17,783 nt of DNA from an uncultured Lachnospiraceae bacterium (GTDB taxonomy: Bacteria > Bacillota > Clostridia > Lachnospirales > Lachnospiraceae). The notes under the pieces were generated by a model, which saw only the letters and a list, made by a program, of their open reading frames with translations, made no database searches and was not told the origin of the DNA. The stretch is from the NCBI GenBank assembly GCA_934351705.1, contig CAKRJK010000005.1, positions 1-17,783 of the forward strand, read 5' to 3'. Below, piece by piece: positions 7,956 to 16,317 of this stretch (its first letter is position 1; the number at the start of each line of letters is the position of its first letter). Position numbers and translations under genes: made by a program.

Positions 7956-8905
7956 ACAATTCCTCTTTCCCTTAACTGCTCCTGCATATAAGATAATATC
8001 TTCTTCTCATCATATCCGAAATCCTCTTTTTCAATCCACTGCACTTCACGCTCCCTGCGAAACCATGTAAGCTGTCTTTTGGCAAAGTGCCTCGTATCGC
8101 GTTTTAAAATATAGATTGCCTGCTCCAGCGTCAGATTGCCGTCCAGGTAATCCAGAATTTCTTTGTAGCCCAGCCCCTGCATGGAAACCATATCTTTGGT
8201 AAAGCCCATCTTTTTTAACCGTTTGACTTCTTCAATCAGTCCCATCTCACACATTTTGTCCACGCGTCGGTCGATCTGTTCATAGATTTTTGCGCGGTCA
8301 TCGTCCAGCACAAAATAGGCAAACCGGTACGGACTTTCTTTTTTTCTCTCATTTTCATTATGTTCGGATATTTTGTTTCCGGTCTTTTCGTAAAACTCCA
8401 GCGCACGAATGACACGCTTTACATTGTTTGGATGTATTGCGTCCGCCGATTCCTTATCCACCTGTCTGAGGCGCTCATGCAAATAAGTGTTTCCGTATTT
8501 TTTTGCCTCTTCTTCCAGCCTCGCGCGGTAAACACCATCCTCTTCTTCTGCAGTGAAATCAATATCATACAACAACGCCTGTATATAAAAACCCGTTCCT
8601 CCGACTACGATCGGAATCTGTCCGTCTGCGTAAATTTTCTTTAACGCCTGCTTTGCATATTCCTGAAACTTTACGACATGAAACTCCTCATCCGGCATTA
8701 AGAAATCAACGAGATAATGTGGTACGCCCTGCATTTCCTCCGATGTGATCTTTGCGGAGCCGATGTCCATATAACGGTACACCTGCATGGAATCCGCAGA
8801 GATGATCGCCCCGTTGATCTGTTTTGCCAGTTCGATCGAAAGGCTTGATTTTCCGACTGCCGTGGGACCGCTCAGGATCACCAGTGGCTTTTTTTCCTGA
8901 TTCAT
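7952..8905 (-). CDS. miaA: tRNA dimethylallyltransferase MiaA
   Basis: MiaA transfers a dimethylallyl group to N6 of A37 in tRNAs reading UNN codons, stabilising codon-anticodon pairing. The 317 residues contain the P-loop GPTAVGKSS (13-21), ISADSMQVYRYMDIGSAK, the PHYLVDF motif, VVGGTGFYIQALLY, the tRNA-contact motif NNVKRVIRALEFYEKTG, and a C-terminal KRDTRHFAKRQLTWFRRE. All are standard for the family. A TTG at 8914 would give a slightly longer form, but the ATG at 8905 has AAAAGGA nine bases upstream and begins just after the mutL stop, so it is preferred. The gene ends in a four-base overlap with the PLP enzyme. Confidence 0.97.
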   Translation of the reverse strand: MNQEKKPLVILSGPTAVGKSSLSIELAKQINGAIISADSMQVYRYMDIGSAKITSEEMQGVPHYLVDFLMPDEEFHVVKFQEYAKQALKKIYADGQIPIVVGGTGFYIQALLYDIDFTAEEEDGVYRARLEEEAKKYGNTYLHERLRQVDKESADAIHPNNVKRVIRALEFYEKTGNKISEHNENERKKESPYRFAYFVLDDDRAKIYEQIDRRVDKMCEMGLIEEVKRLKKMGFTKDMVSMQGLGYKEILDYLDGNLTLEQAIYILKRDTRHFAKRQLTWFRREREVQWIEKEDFGYDEKKILSYMQEQLRERGIV

Positions 8906-8906
8906 A

Positions 8907-10757
8907 TTACACAATCCTTTTAAATTTCTTTTCTAACTCATATTTGCTGATGGAGATAATCGTCGGTCTGCCGTGCGGACATTGATACGGATTCTCACAC
9001 TCTAACAGTTCTCCGATCAACACGTCCATCTCCGATACCGATAACCGCTGGTTTCCTTTGACTGCCGCCTTGCATGACATTGTCGCAACCCGGTCCAGCA
9101 CGGCATCCTTTGTTTTCATGCCCGTTTCCTCGGACAAATCGTCCAGCAATTCCAAAAACAACTGTTTTTCATTGAGGGAATACAGATTTGCGGGAACTGC
9201 ACAAACAGAATATTCATTTCCTCCAAAATGTTCAATTTGATAGCCGAGCTGTTCAAATGCCGTCTTATATTTTTTGAGCATTTCTTCCTCCCGCATACTC
9301 AGCGTGAGCACCAAAGGCGGGGATAACTGCTGTGATGTAAATTCTTTGCTCTCAAAATCCTTCATTGTTCGTTCAAACAGGACTTTTTCGTGCGCCGCGT
9401 GCTGGTCGATGATAAACAGTTTCCCGTCAAACTCCACAAGCCAGTAGGTCGCAAACACCTGCCCGATAATACGGTGTTTCGGTCTTGCCGCCTCGGTCAG
9501 GAATTTTTGTTCATAAACCTGTGGCTCCCGCACCTGCAATGCCTCGTCGTTCTTTTCCGGCATTGGCAGCGGATACATTGCCTCGTTCTTTGCCGTTTCC
9601 GTTCTCTCGTTCGTTTTGACTACCCCGGACGGTTGCGGTCTCTGTGCGGACTGCAAAAGCTCTCTTGTTCTTACGGTTTCAAACGGTTCCGGCGGTTTTG
9701 GCAGACGCACGGAACGCGTTGTTTCTTTTTTCTGTTCTTCTTCGTCTAAGGTGACTTCCGGGATAAAATCTTTATGGGAAAGTCCCTCATCAACTGCCTG
9801 CAACAGCTTTTGGTAAACCTCCGGTCCGTTTTCAAAACGCAGCTCCATCTTGGTCGGATGGACATTGACGTCCAGTTTTGTGGTATCCACGCTCAGATCA
9901 AGCACCGTAAACGGATACTGGTGCTGCATTAAATGTGTCTTATAGGCATCTTCGATCGCCTTTGATATCAGCTTGCTCTTGATATATCTTCCGTTGATAA
10001 AGAACGTTTCATAATTGCGGTTTCCCCTTGCAACAATCGGTTTTCCGATAAAGCCGTCAATGCAAAGACCGTCATACTCTTTATGGATTTCAATGAGATT
10101 TGCCGCGATCTCCCTTCCGTAGATCTGATAGATGATTTCTTTTCGGTTTCCGTTTCCCGCTGTGTTTAACCTCGTCTGTCCGTTTGCGATAAAACGAAAA
10201 GAAACATTCGGATGTGACAGTGCCAGCCGCTCCATCAAAGAGCTGATATAGCTTGTTTCCGTCTGCGGTGTCTTTAAAAATTTTGCCCTTGCCGGTGTGT
10301 TATAAAACAGGTTTCTCACCAGAAAAGTCGTGCCGTTCGGTGCTCCGATCTCCTCACAGGATTTTTCTTTGGAGCCCTCGATCACATAACGGCTGCCGAG
10401 CAGCTCCTCCGCTGTCTTGGTGATCAGTTCCACCTGCGAAACCGCCGCAATACTGGAGATTGCCTCACCCCGAAAGCCCAGTGACGTAATGGTAGACAAA
10501 TCCTCCACCGAACGGATTTTACTTGTAGAATGACGCAAAAAAGCTAACGGAATCTCATCACCCGGAATACCACATCCGTTGTCGGTAATGCGGATAAAGG
10601 AAATCCCGCCGTCCTTAATCTCTACCGTAATGGCAGTGGCTTTTGCGTCAATCGCATTCTCCACCAGTTCTTTGACGACAGAAGACGGACGCTCTACGAC
10701 CTCTCCCGCCGCAATCTTATCAATCGTACTCTGTTCTAACAGATGAATCTCCGGCAT
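8907..10757 (-). CDS. mutL: DNA mismatch repair protein MutL (endonuclease type)
   Basis: MutL is the GHKL ATPase that couples MutS mismatch recognition to strand incision. The N-terminal domain (about 1-330) shows IAAGEVVERPSSVVKELVEN, the DNGCGI loop, STSKI and GFRGEAISSIA. A variable linker (about 335-425) rich in Lys, Glu and Pro follows. The C-terminal domain carries the nuclease signature DQHAAHEKVLFE (Asp451-Glu462), SCKAAVK, and CPHGRPT (593-599), plus QQLSPP, which resembles the beta-clamp binding motif of Bacillus MutL. So strand nicking is done by MutL itself, as in organisms without MutH. Length 616 fits. It starts 12 bp after mutS with an AAAGGAG site five bases before ATG. Confidence 0.97.
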   Translation of the reverse strand: MPEIHLLEQSTIDKIAAGEVVERPSSVVKELVENAIDAKATAITVEIKDGGISFIRITDNGCGIPGDEIPLAFLRHSTSKIRSVEDLSTITSLGFRGEAISSIAAVSQVELITKTAEELLGSRYVIEGSKEKSCEEIGAPNGTTFLVRNLFYNTPARAKFLKTPQTETSYISSLMERLALSHPNVSFRFIANGQTRLNTAGNGNRKEIIYQIYGREIAANLIEIHKEYDGLCIDGFIGKPIVARGNRNYETFFINGRYIKSKLISKAIEDAYKTHLMQHQYPFTVLDLSVDTTKLDVNVHPTKMELRFENGPEVYQKLLQAVDEGLSHKDFIPEVTLDEEEQKKETTRSVRLPKPPEPFETVRTRELLQSAQRPQPSGVVKTNERTETAKNEAMYPLPMPEKNDEALQVREPQVYEQKFLTEAARPKHRIIGQVFATYWLVEFDGKLFIIDQHAAHEKVLFERTMKDFESKEFTSQQLSPPLVLTLSMREEEMLKKYKTAFEQLGYQIEHFGGNEYSVCAVPANLYSLNEKQLFLELLDDLSEETGMKTKDAVLDRVATMSCKAAVKGNQRLSVSEMDVLIGELLECENPYQCPHGRPTIISISKYELEKKFKRIV

Positions 10758-10769
10758 AGCTGCTCCTTT

Positions 10770-13415
10770 CTACCAACGATTTTTTAATTTATTCTGTAAA
10801 TCATATAATTTGTTCAATGCTTCTATCGGTGTCAGATTTTTGACATCGATCTCTTTTAATTCCTGTAAGATGTCATCATCCTTGACTGTGTCAAAAAGAG
10901 ACATCTGTGTCAGATCCACTTCGTCTAAGTGTTTTGCCGCCTTTTTGGTATGCGTGCCGTCAACCGAAATCCTTTTGGCAATGTCCGCTATGTCATGTCT
11001 GCCAAGCTCGTCCGCGATCTCTTTTGCCCGTTCTATGACGGTGTCGGGTACTCCCGCAAGTTTGGCAACCTGGATACCGTAACTTTTATCTGCTCCGCCG
11101 CCCACGATTTTTCTTAAAAATACGATGTCATCGCCCTTTTCCTTAACCGCAATGCAATAGTTGTTCACATTGTTGAGTTTTCCTTCCAGCTCGGTCAGTT
11201 CATGGTAATGCGTGGCAAACAAGGTCTTGGCGCCCAAAAGTTTCGGATTGCTGATATACTCCACAACCGCCCACGCAATGGAAAGCCCGTCAAACGTCGA
11301 CGTACCGCGTCCGATTTCATCCAAAATCAAAAGGCTGTTTGAGGTTGCGTTCCTGAGAATATTGGCAACCTCCGTCATCTCAACCATAAAGGTACTCTGC
11401 CCCGATGCAAGGTCGTCCGACGCTCCGACTCTGGTAAAAATGCGGTCTACAATCCCGATATTTGCCGTTTTCGCCGGAACAAAGCAGCCGATCTGTGCCA
11501 TCAGCACGATCAACGCACTCTGACGCATATAAGTGGATTTTCCCGCCATATTCGGTCCTGTGATAATGGAAATACGATGCTTTTGATTGTCCAGATAGGT
11601 GTCATTTGCAATGAACATATCATTGGAAATCATCTTTTCCACGACCGGATGACGTCCGTCTTTGATTTCAATCGTTCCTGTTGTGTTTAATTTCGGACGG
11701 CAGTAGTGATTCTGCTCCGAAACCACCGCAAGTGAGGTGTACACATCCAGTCTGGCAACCGCCTTTGCGGTACTCTGGATTCTCAAAACTTCTTTTGCAA
11801 TCTGCTCACGGATCTGTCGGAACAGCTCGTATTCCAACTGGATCAGCTTGTCCTCCGCACCTAAAATAATATCTTCCAGTTCCTTTAATTCCGGTGTGAT
11901 ATAACGCTCTGCATTCGTGAGCGTCTGCTTTCTGGTGAAATAATCGGGAACCATGTCCTTGAATGTGTTTGTAACCTCAAGATAATAACCGAATACCTTG
12001 TTGTATTTGATCTTCATGGTCTTGATACCGGTTTTTTCACGTTCTTTTGTCTCTAACTCCGCAAGCCATGTCTTTCCCTCTGTCTTTGCGTGACGCAGGC
12101 GGTCGACTTCCTCATGGTATCCCGCTTTGATGATACCGCCTTCCTTTACGGCAATCGGCGGCTCCTCCTCGATGGCGTCCTCAATCAATTTCCAGATATC
12201 CTCAAGCGTATCCAGATTTTCTAAGATATGTACAAATTCTTTCGCACGAAAATCCGCTAAAATATTGCGGATATGAGGCAGCATTCCGATGGAATTTTTG
12301 AATGCGATCAGATCTCTCGGATTTGCCGTCTGGTAAGTGATCCTGGTCAACAGACGCTCCAAATCATAAATCGGATTCAGGTATTCACGCAGTTCCTCCC
12401 GGTCGATTCCCCTTGCGTTCAACTCCTCAATCGCATCATAACGAGCCTCGATCTCTTCTTTTTCGATCAGCGGCTGCTCCACAAAAGAGCGGAGCATTCT
12501 TGCTCCCATCGCCGTTCTTGTCTTATCCAGAACCCAAAGCAGCGAACCTCTCTTTGCTTTTTCCCGCAGGGTTTCTACCAATTCCAGATTCCGTCTTGTG
12601 GAGCTGTCCAGAATCATATATTTTCCCGTCGCATACGGATGGATGGAGGACATATTTGCCAGAGAATTTTTTTGTGTCTCATACAGATATTTTAACAGTG
12701 CTCCCGCCGCAAGAACGCCGCAGTCATAATCACCTAATCCGAGTCCTTCTAAGGAATTGACTTTAAAATGTTCTTTTAAAATATTTTCGCACATCGTATC
12801 GTCAAAATACCAATTATCCAAAGAACCAAGCACAATTCCCATGCGGTTCCTTAAATCCTCCGTATCCAGTCCGCTCATAAAGATTGCCTCGTTGCAGACA
12901 ATCTCCGTCGGCATGAATTTGTTGATCTCATCCAACAGTTTCCGTTCGCTGTCCACTTCGGTCACAAAGAAATCTCCCGTCGTAACATCCGCCACCGCAA
13001 TGCCGAAGCGGTCTGCCACCGACGCAATGCTCATCAGATAATTGTTTTTTCCCTCATCCAATGCCTGCTCGTTGATGTTCGTTCCCGGTGTGACCACACG
13101 GATCACCTCTCGTTTTACAATTCCCTTTGCCTGTTTCGGATCTTCCACCTGCTCGCAGATTGCAACTTTATAGCCCTTTGCAATAAGGCGGTTCATATAA
13201 CTTTCATAGGCATGGAACGGAACTCCGCACATTGGGGCTCTCTCTTCCATGCCGCAATTTTTTCCGGTCAACGTCAGTTCTAATTCTTTTGCTACGATTT
13301 TTGCATCCTCAAAAAACATCTCATAGAAATCGCCGAGACGATAAAACAGGATACAGTCTTTATATTCTTCTTTTGTTTGCAGATAGTGCTGCATCATTGG
13401 TGAATATTCTGCCAC
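10770..13415 (-). CDS. mutS: DNA mismatch repair protein MutS
   Basis: MutS recognises mismatches and small loops. With the chosen start the protein is 881 residues. The mismatch-binding Phe-X-Glu motif is at 30-32 (LGDFYEMFF). The connector, lever and clamp domains follow, and the ATPase has its Walker A GPNMAGKST at 620-628, Walker B LLILDEIGRGTSTFDG and the ATHYHELTEL signature. The helix-turn-helix dimerisation end (LTPIEALNKLYDLQNKL) is intact. An open frame reaches a TTG at 13472, but that would overlap the upstream gene and add 19 residues before the conserved YSPMMQHYL start. The GTG at 13415 has GGAAGGAAG seven bases upstream and is preferred. It lies 28 bp after the COG2509 gene and 12 bp before mutL. 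Confidence 0.97.
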   Translation of the reverse strand: MAEYSPMMQHYLQTKEEYKDCILFYRLGDFYEMFFEDAKIVAKELELTLTGKNCGMEERAPMCGVPFHAYESYMNRLIAKGYKVAICEQVEDPKQAKGIVKREVIRVVTPGTNINEQALDEGKNNYLMSIASVADRFGIAVADVTTGDFFVTEVDSERKLLDEINKFMPTEIVCNEAIFMSGLDTEDLRNRMGIVLGSLDNWYFDDTMCENILKEHFKVNSLEGLGLGDYDCGVLAAGALLKYLYETQKNSLANMSSIHPYATGKYMILDSSTRRNLELVETLREKAKRGSLLWVLDKTRTAMGARMLRSFVEQPLIEKEEIEARYDAIEELNARGIDREELREYLNPIYDLERLLTRITYQTANPRDLIAFKNSIGMLPHIRNILADFRAKEFVHILENLDTLEDIWKLIEDAIEEEPPIAVKEGGIIKAGYHEEVDRLRHAKTEGKTWLAELETKEREKTGIKTMKIKYNKVFGYYLEVTNTFKDMVPDYFTRKQTLTNAERYITPELKELEDIILGAEDKLIQLEYELFRQIREQIAKEVLRIQSTAKAVARLDVYTSLAVVSEQNHYCRPKLNTTGTIEIKDGRHPVVEKMISNDMFIANDTYLDNQKHRISIITGPNMAGKSTYMRQSALIVLMAQIGCFVPAKTANIGIVDRIFTRVGASDDLASGQSTFMVEMTEVANILRNATSNSLLILDEIGRGTSTFDGLSIAWAVVEYISNPKLLGAKTLFATHYHELTELEGKLNNVNNYCIAVKEKGDDIVFLRKIVGGGADKSYGIQVAKLAGVPDTVIERAKEIADELGRHDIADIAKRISVDGTHTKKAAKHLDEVDLTQMSLFDTVKDDDILQELKEIDVKNLTPIEALNKLYDLQNKLKNRW

Positions 13416-13443
13416 GTATGTTCTTCCTTCCGTAATGATATTT

Positions 13444-15051
13444 TTAATAACAAGGCTTGTAGCGGCTTGCAATCGCCTCCGCCACTTTTAATCCGTCCAT
13501 CGCTGCGGACATGATTCCGCCCGCGTAACCCGCACCCTCTCCGCAAGGGTATACGCCTGTATAATTGCTCTCAAATATTTCATTTCTGTGAATCCGTACC
13601 GGCGAAGAGGTCCGGCTCTCCACGCCGCTGATAATCGCATCATAGCGATTGTAATCCGGAATATAATCCGCAAACTTTTCCATGCCGCGAATCCATGTAT
13701 TTGTCAGTTCTTCGGGCAGCAGATGTCTCAAATTCGCAAATTCCGCCATTCCCTTTGTCTGCGAGGAAAATGCTCCGTAAGCGGTGCTCATCCTGTCTTT
13801 TACAAAATCCCCGTAAAGCTGCTGCGGTATTTTGCCGTCTGCCATCTGATATGCCTTTTCTTCAAGTTCTCTTTGGAATGCCACACCGGAAAGAGGATCT
13901 TCTGCCGCAAAATCCTGCGGTGTGACCGACACGATAATCGCACTGTTTGCATTGCCGCTACCTCTGTCGTGATAGCTCATTCCGTTGACCGCCAGACGCT
14001 CCGCCTCCGAGGACGCATTGACCACATAACCGCCCGGACACATACAAAACGAATACACGCCTCTTCCGTTTTCAAAATTCGAGGTCAACTTATAAGCCGC
14101 CGGTTTTAGATAGCGCATATCCGCATCGTGATACTGATGGTGATCTATCATAGCCTGCGGATGTTCCACGCGGAAGCCGACCGCAAACGCCTTTGCCTCC
14201 ATCGAAAAATCACGTTTTTGCAGTTGCAAAAACGTATCTCTTGCACTGTGGCCGATGGCAAGCACCAGAGTATCTGTCTCGATTGTGAAATCTTTATCAT
14301 TTACAAGGTCTTTGACCTGCACTCCTGTGATTTTATTCTCCTGAATCAGAAAATCCGTCACGATATGCTCAAAACAAATCGTTCCGCCCAGAGTTTGGAT
14401 TTCTTTTCTCATATTTGCAATCACTGTTCGCAGTACATCCGTCCCAATATGCGGTTTATTGACATACAAAATCTCGGAATCCGCGCCGAACTTTGTAAAC
14501 ACTTCAAGGACTTCCCGATTTCTTCCGAAGGAATCCTTGACCAGTGTGTTGAGTTTTCCGTCTGAAAAAGTTCCTGCTCCGCCCTCGCCGAACTGCACGT
14601 TGGACGCCGTATTTAAAATTCCGGTATTCCAGAATGCTTCGACATCTCTCGTCCTCTCCTCAACGGACTTGCCTCTTTCTAACAATAGCGGCTGATAGCC
14701 GGCTCTTGCTAAGGCATAGGCACAAAACAGTCCTGCAGGTCCTGCCCCGATGATCACCGAACGCTTCTTTAACGCCTCATCTCCCGGAGCCGGAAAACGG
14801 TATTTCTTTGTCTTTATTGACATAATACTATTACGGTAAACCTTTTGATTGATTTTCTTTTCGTTCTCTACTTCAATGTCCACTGTATACACATAGGACA
14901 GTTCATTTTTTCGTCTCGCATCCAGCGATTGTTTGACGATTTCTAACTTTTTGATTTCTTTTGGAGAGATTCCGCATATTTTTGCTGTCTTTTTCTTAAT
15001 ATCCTCTGTATTATGTTTGATTGGTACTTTTACCTGTCCGATTCTCAACAT
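13444..15051 (-). CDS. FAD-dependent dehydrogenase-like protein, COG2509 family
   Basis: This is a 535-residue flavoprotein. Residues 1-85 form a small alpha/beta N-terminal domain that this family carries before the FAD fold. The dinucleotide-binding motif GAGPAG is at 102-107, with the ribose-binding acidic residue Glu125 in LLLERG. Then come the family hallmark FGEGGAGTFSDGKLNT, a second FAD contact LVLAIGHSARD, and the C-terminal GEGAGYAGGIMSAAMDG. The reaction is not known for this family; the sequence supports an FAD-dependent oxidoreductase and no more. It starts 27 bp after the HI0933-type gene (AGGA ten bases before ATG) and ends 28 bp before mutS. A perfect dyad lies inside it at 14212-14235. 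Confidence 0.9.
   Translation of the reverse strand: MLRIGQVKVPIKHNTEDIKKKTAKICGISPKEIKKLEIVKQSLDARRKNELSYVYTVDIEVENEKKINQKVYRNSIMSIKTKKYRFPAPGDEALKKRSVIIGAGPAGLFCAYALARAGYQPLLLERGKSVEERTRDVEAFWNTGILNTASNVQFGEGGAGTFSDGKLNTLVKDSFGRNREVLEVFTKFGADSEILYVNKPHIGTDVLRTVIANMRKEIQTLGGTICFEHIVTDFLIQENKITGVQVKDLVNDKDFTIETDTLVLAIGHSARDTFLQLQKRDFSMEAKAFAVGFRVEHPQAMIDHHQYHDADMRYLKPAAYKLTSNFENGRGVYSFCMCPGGYVVNASSEAERLAVNGMSYHDRGSGNANSAIIVSVTPQDFAAEDPLSGVAFQRELEEKAYQMADGKIPQQLYGDFVKDRMSTAYGAFSSQTKGMAEFANLRHLLPEELTNTWIRGMEKFADYIPDYNRYDAIISGVESRTSSPVRIHRNEIFESNYTGVYPCGEGAGYAGGIMSAAMDGLKVAEAIASRYKPCY
14212..14235. repeat. Perfect inverted repeat inside the COG2509 gene
   Basis: The arms are ACGTTTTTGCA (14212-14222) and TGCAAAAACGT (14225-14235), with a two-base centre GT. 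They are perfect over 11 bp. As RNA from the coding (minus) strand it can fold into a ten-pair stem with a four-base AACU loop. After the stem come two bases (GA... starting with the G of GUGA) and then a run of five U. Only four of the ten pairs are G-C. It encodes ordinary codons (TFLQLQKRDF) near residue 273, so it may be chance. Confidence 0.6.
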
Positions 15052-15078
15052 AGTTTCTGTATCCTGTTATTTCTGTTT

Positions 15079-16317
15079 TTATTTTTTGCACTGTGCGGCC
15101 TTCTCTGCAGCTGCCTTTCCCGCCGCATAGCCGCTCGACCATGCCCATTGCAGATTATAACCGCCGCACATTCCGTCTACGTTTAGCATTTCGCCTGCAA
15201 AATAAAGCCCTTTATGTAATTTGGACTCCAATGTCTTTTCGCACACTTCCTCTGTCACAACGCCTCCGGCTGTCACCTGTGCCTGTTCAAAATTTCCGGA
15301 GCCGGTGATCTCGCACGGGAAATTGCCGATCATTCCACACAGTGCCTGCTGTTCTTCTTTTGTGCAACGTATCGCTTTTTTTGTTTCCGGGATTTCTGCC
15401 AGTTTGAGCAACAGTCTTGCGAGTTTTTGCGGAAACAGTCCGATCAATGCCTCAAATGCTGTTTTTTCTTTTGAATATACAAATCTCTGTGCGATGATGT
15501 CCGCCACCTTCTCTGCCTCCATATCCGGTAAAAATTGCAGCGAAGCGGTGACTTTTTTGTGGTTTTCCAATGCAATCGTCGCATAACGGCTCACCTGAAA
15601 CACCGGGATTCCCGAAATCCCGTAATCCGTCAGTTGGACTTCTCCCAAATCCGATGCTTTTTGTGCATTTTCAACAAAGAGTGTCACTCTCGCATATGCA
15701 CGAATTCCTGCAACCTCCTTGAAATATGGCTGTTTCGCCTTCAAACCGACCAACGCCGGTACTAAATCTGTCACATGATGTGAAAGCGGTACTAAATATA
15801 GAAATCCACTTCCGTCACTTCCCGTCTTTTTTGATGACCTTCCTCCGGTCGCCAAAATGCAGGTTTTTGCCAAAAAATTGCCATTTTTTGTGCATATTTC
15901 ATAATGGCTGTTTTTGTCCGAAATCCCGCGGATACCGATATTATACCGGATTTCAACGCCCAGCCGTTCCAATTCCATCAAAAGTACATCCCGGACGGAG
16001 ACCGCCTGCATGCTCATCGGATAATAGTATCCGTTTTTTTCTGTCGGCGTAATTCCGATTTGTTCAAAGAATGAAAGCGTGTCCTCCACGTCAAACTGTT
16101 CTAATACAGACAGCACAAACGCAGGGCTATCACTTCTGTAATATTCGATGCCCTGCATTTGATTTGTATAATTACATCTTCCGTTTCCGGTTGCCAGAAT
16201 CTTCTTGCCGCATTGATCCATATGCTCTAAGATCAATACGTCCACACCCTGTCTTGCCGCAGTGATTGCTGCCATCATTCCCGCTGCACCGCCACCGATT
16301 ACTATGGTATCGTACAT
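15079..16317 (-). CDS. FAD-dependent oxidoreductase, HI0933/BaiN-like family
   Basis: This is a 412-residue flavoprotein of the HI0933 family (YhiN, BaiN relatives). The FAD-binding GGGAAG sits at 8-13, with the acidic Glu31 at the end of the second strand (VLILE). The family signature GKKILATGNGRCNYTN is at 37-52. The C-terminal FAD motif GLYFAGEMLNVDGMCGGYN begins at 370. BaiN of Clostridium scindens was linked to bile-acid dehydroxylation, but the family is widespread and most members have no known substrate; no bai genes are seen here, so a bile-acid role is not supported. The ATG lies inside the end of the upstream membrane-protein gene (16-base overlap, with AGGACAGG nearby), indicating translational coupling. 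Confidence 0.93.
   Translation of the reverse strand: MYDTIVIGGGAAGMMAAITAARQGVDVLILEHMDQCGKKILATGNGRCNYTNQMQGIEYYRSDSPAFVLSVLEQFDVEDTLSFFEQIGITPTEKNGYYYPMSMQAVSVRDVLLMELERLGVEIRYNIGIRGISDKNSHYEICTKNGNFLAKTCILATGGRSSKKTGSDGSGFLYLVPLSHHVTDLVPALVGLKAKQPYFKEVAGIRAYARVTLFVENAQKASDLGEVQLTDYGISGIPVFQVSRYATIALENHKKVTASLQFLPDMEAEKVADIIAQRFVYSKEKTAFEALIGLFPQKLARLLLKLAEIPETKKAIRCTKEEQQALCGMIGNFPCEITGSGNFEQAQVTAGGVVTEEVCEKTLESKLHKGLYFAGEMLNVDGMCGGYNLQWAWSSGYAAGKAAAEKAAQCKK
15604..15622. repeat. Short perfect hairpin in the HI0933-type gene
   Basis: CGGGATT (15604-15610) and AATCCCG (15616-15622) flank a five-base centre. The dyad falls in codons for YGISGIPVFQ, where two Gly-Ile pairs use near-identical codons, which largely explains it. 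No U-run follows on either strand. It is listed as a sequence fact without an assigned function. Confidence 0.4.

Noticed and set aside
12273..12760. Two overlapping plus-strand open frames opposite mutS
   Set aside because: Both lie inside conserved mutS codons, overlap each other in different frames, and their translations resemble no family.
13416..13472. Longer MutS beginning at a TTG at 13472
   Set aside because: It would overlap the upstream gene by 29 bases and add 19 residues absent from MutS proteins, while the GTG at 13415 has a well-placed ribosome site.
13588..14109. Plus-strand open frame of 173 codons opposite the COG2509 gene
   Set aside because: It is rich in Cys, His, Arg and Ile with no recognisable motif, lies wholly within a well-supported minus-strand gene, and lacks a good ribosome site. 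It is a mirror of codon bias.
15772..15784. TCACAT-G-ATGTGA near-palindrome, considered as an operator
   Set aside because: The arms are only 6 bp, it is inside a gene and far from any start, and its half-sites are in the opposite order to a CRP/FNR-type site.
15871..15890. Perfect 8-bp inverted repeat CAAAAAAT / ATTTTTTG with a four-base centre
   Set aside because: It lies in codons for KNGNFLAK in the HI0933-type gene and is all A/T apart from the ends. Such repeats are expected by chance from Lys/Asn/Phe codons.
15079..16317. Bile-acid (bai) pathway gene, based on similarity to BaiN
   Set aside because: The HI0933 family is broad, no other bai gene is nearby, and the neighbours are DNA repair and tRNA modification genes.
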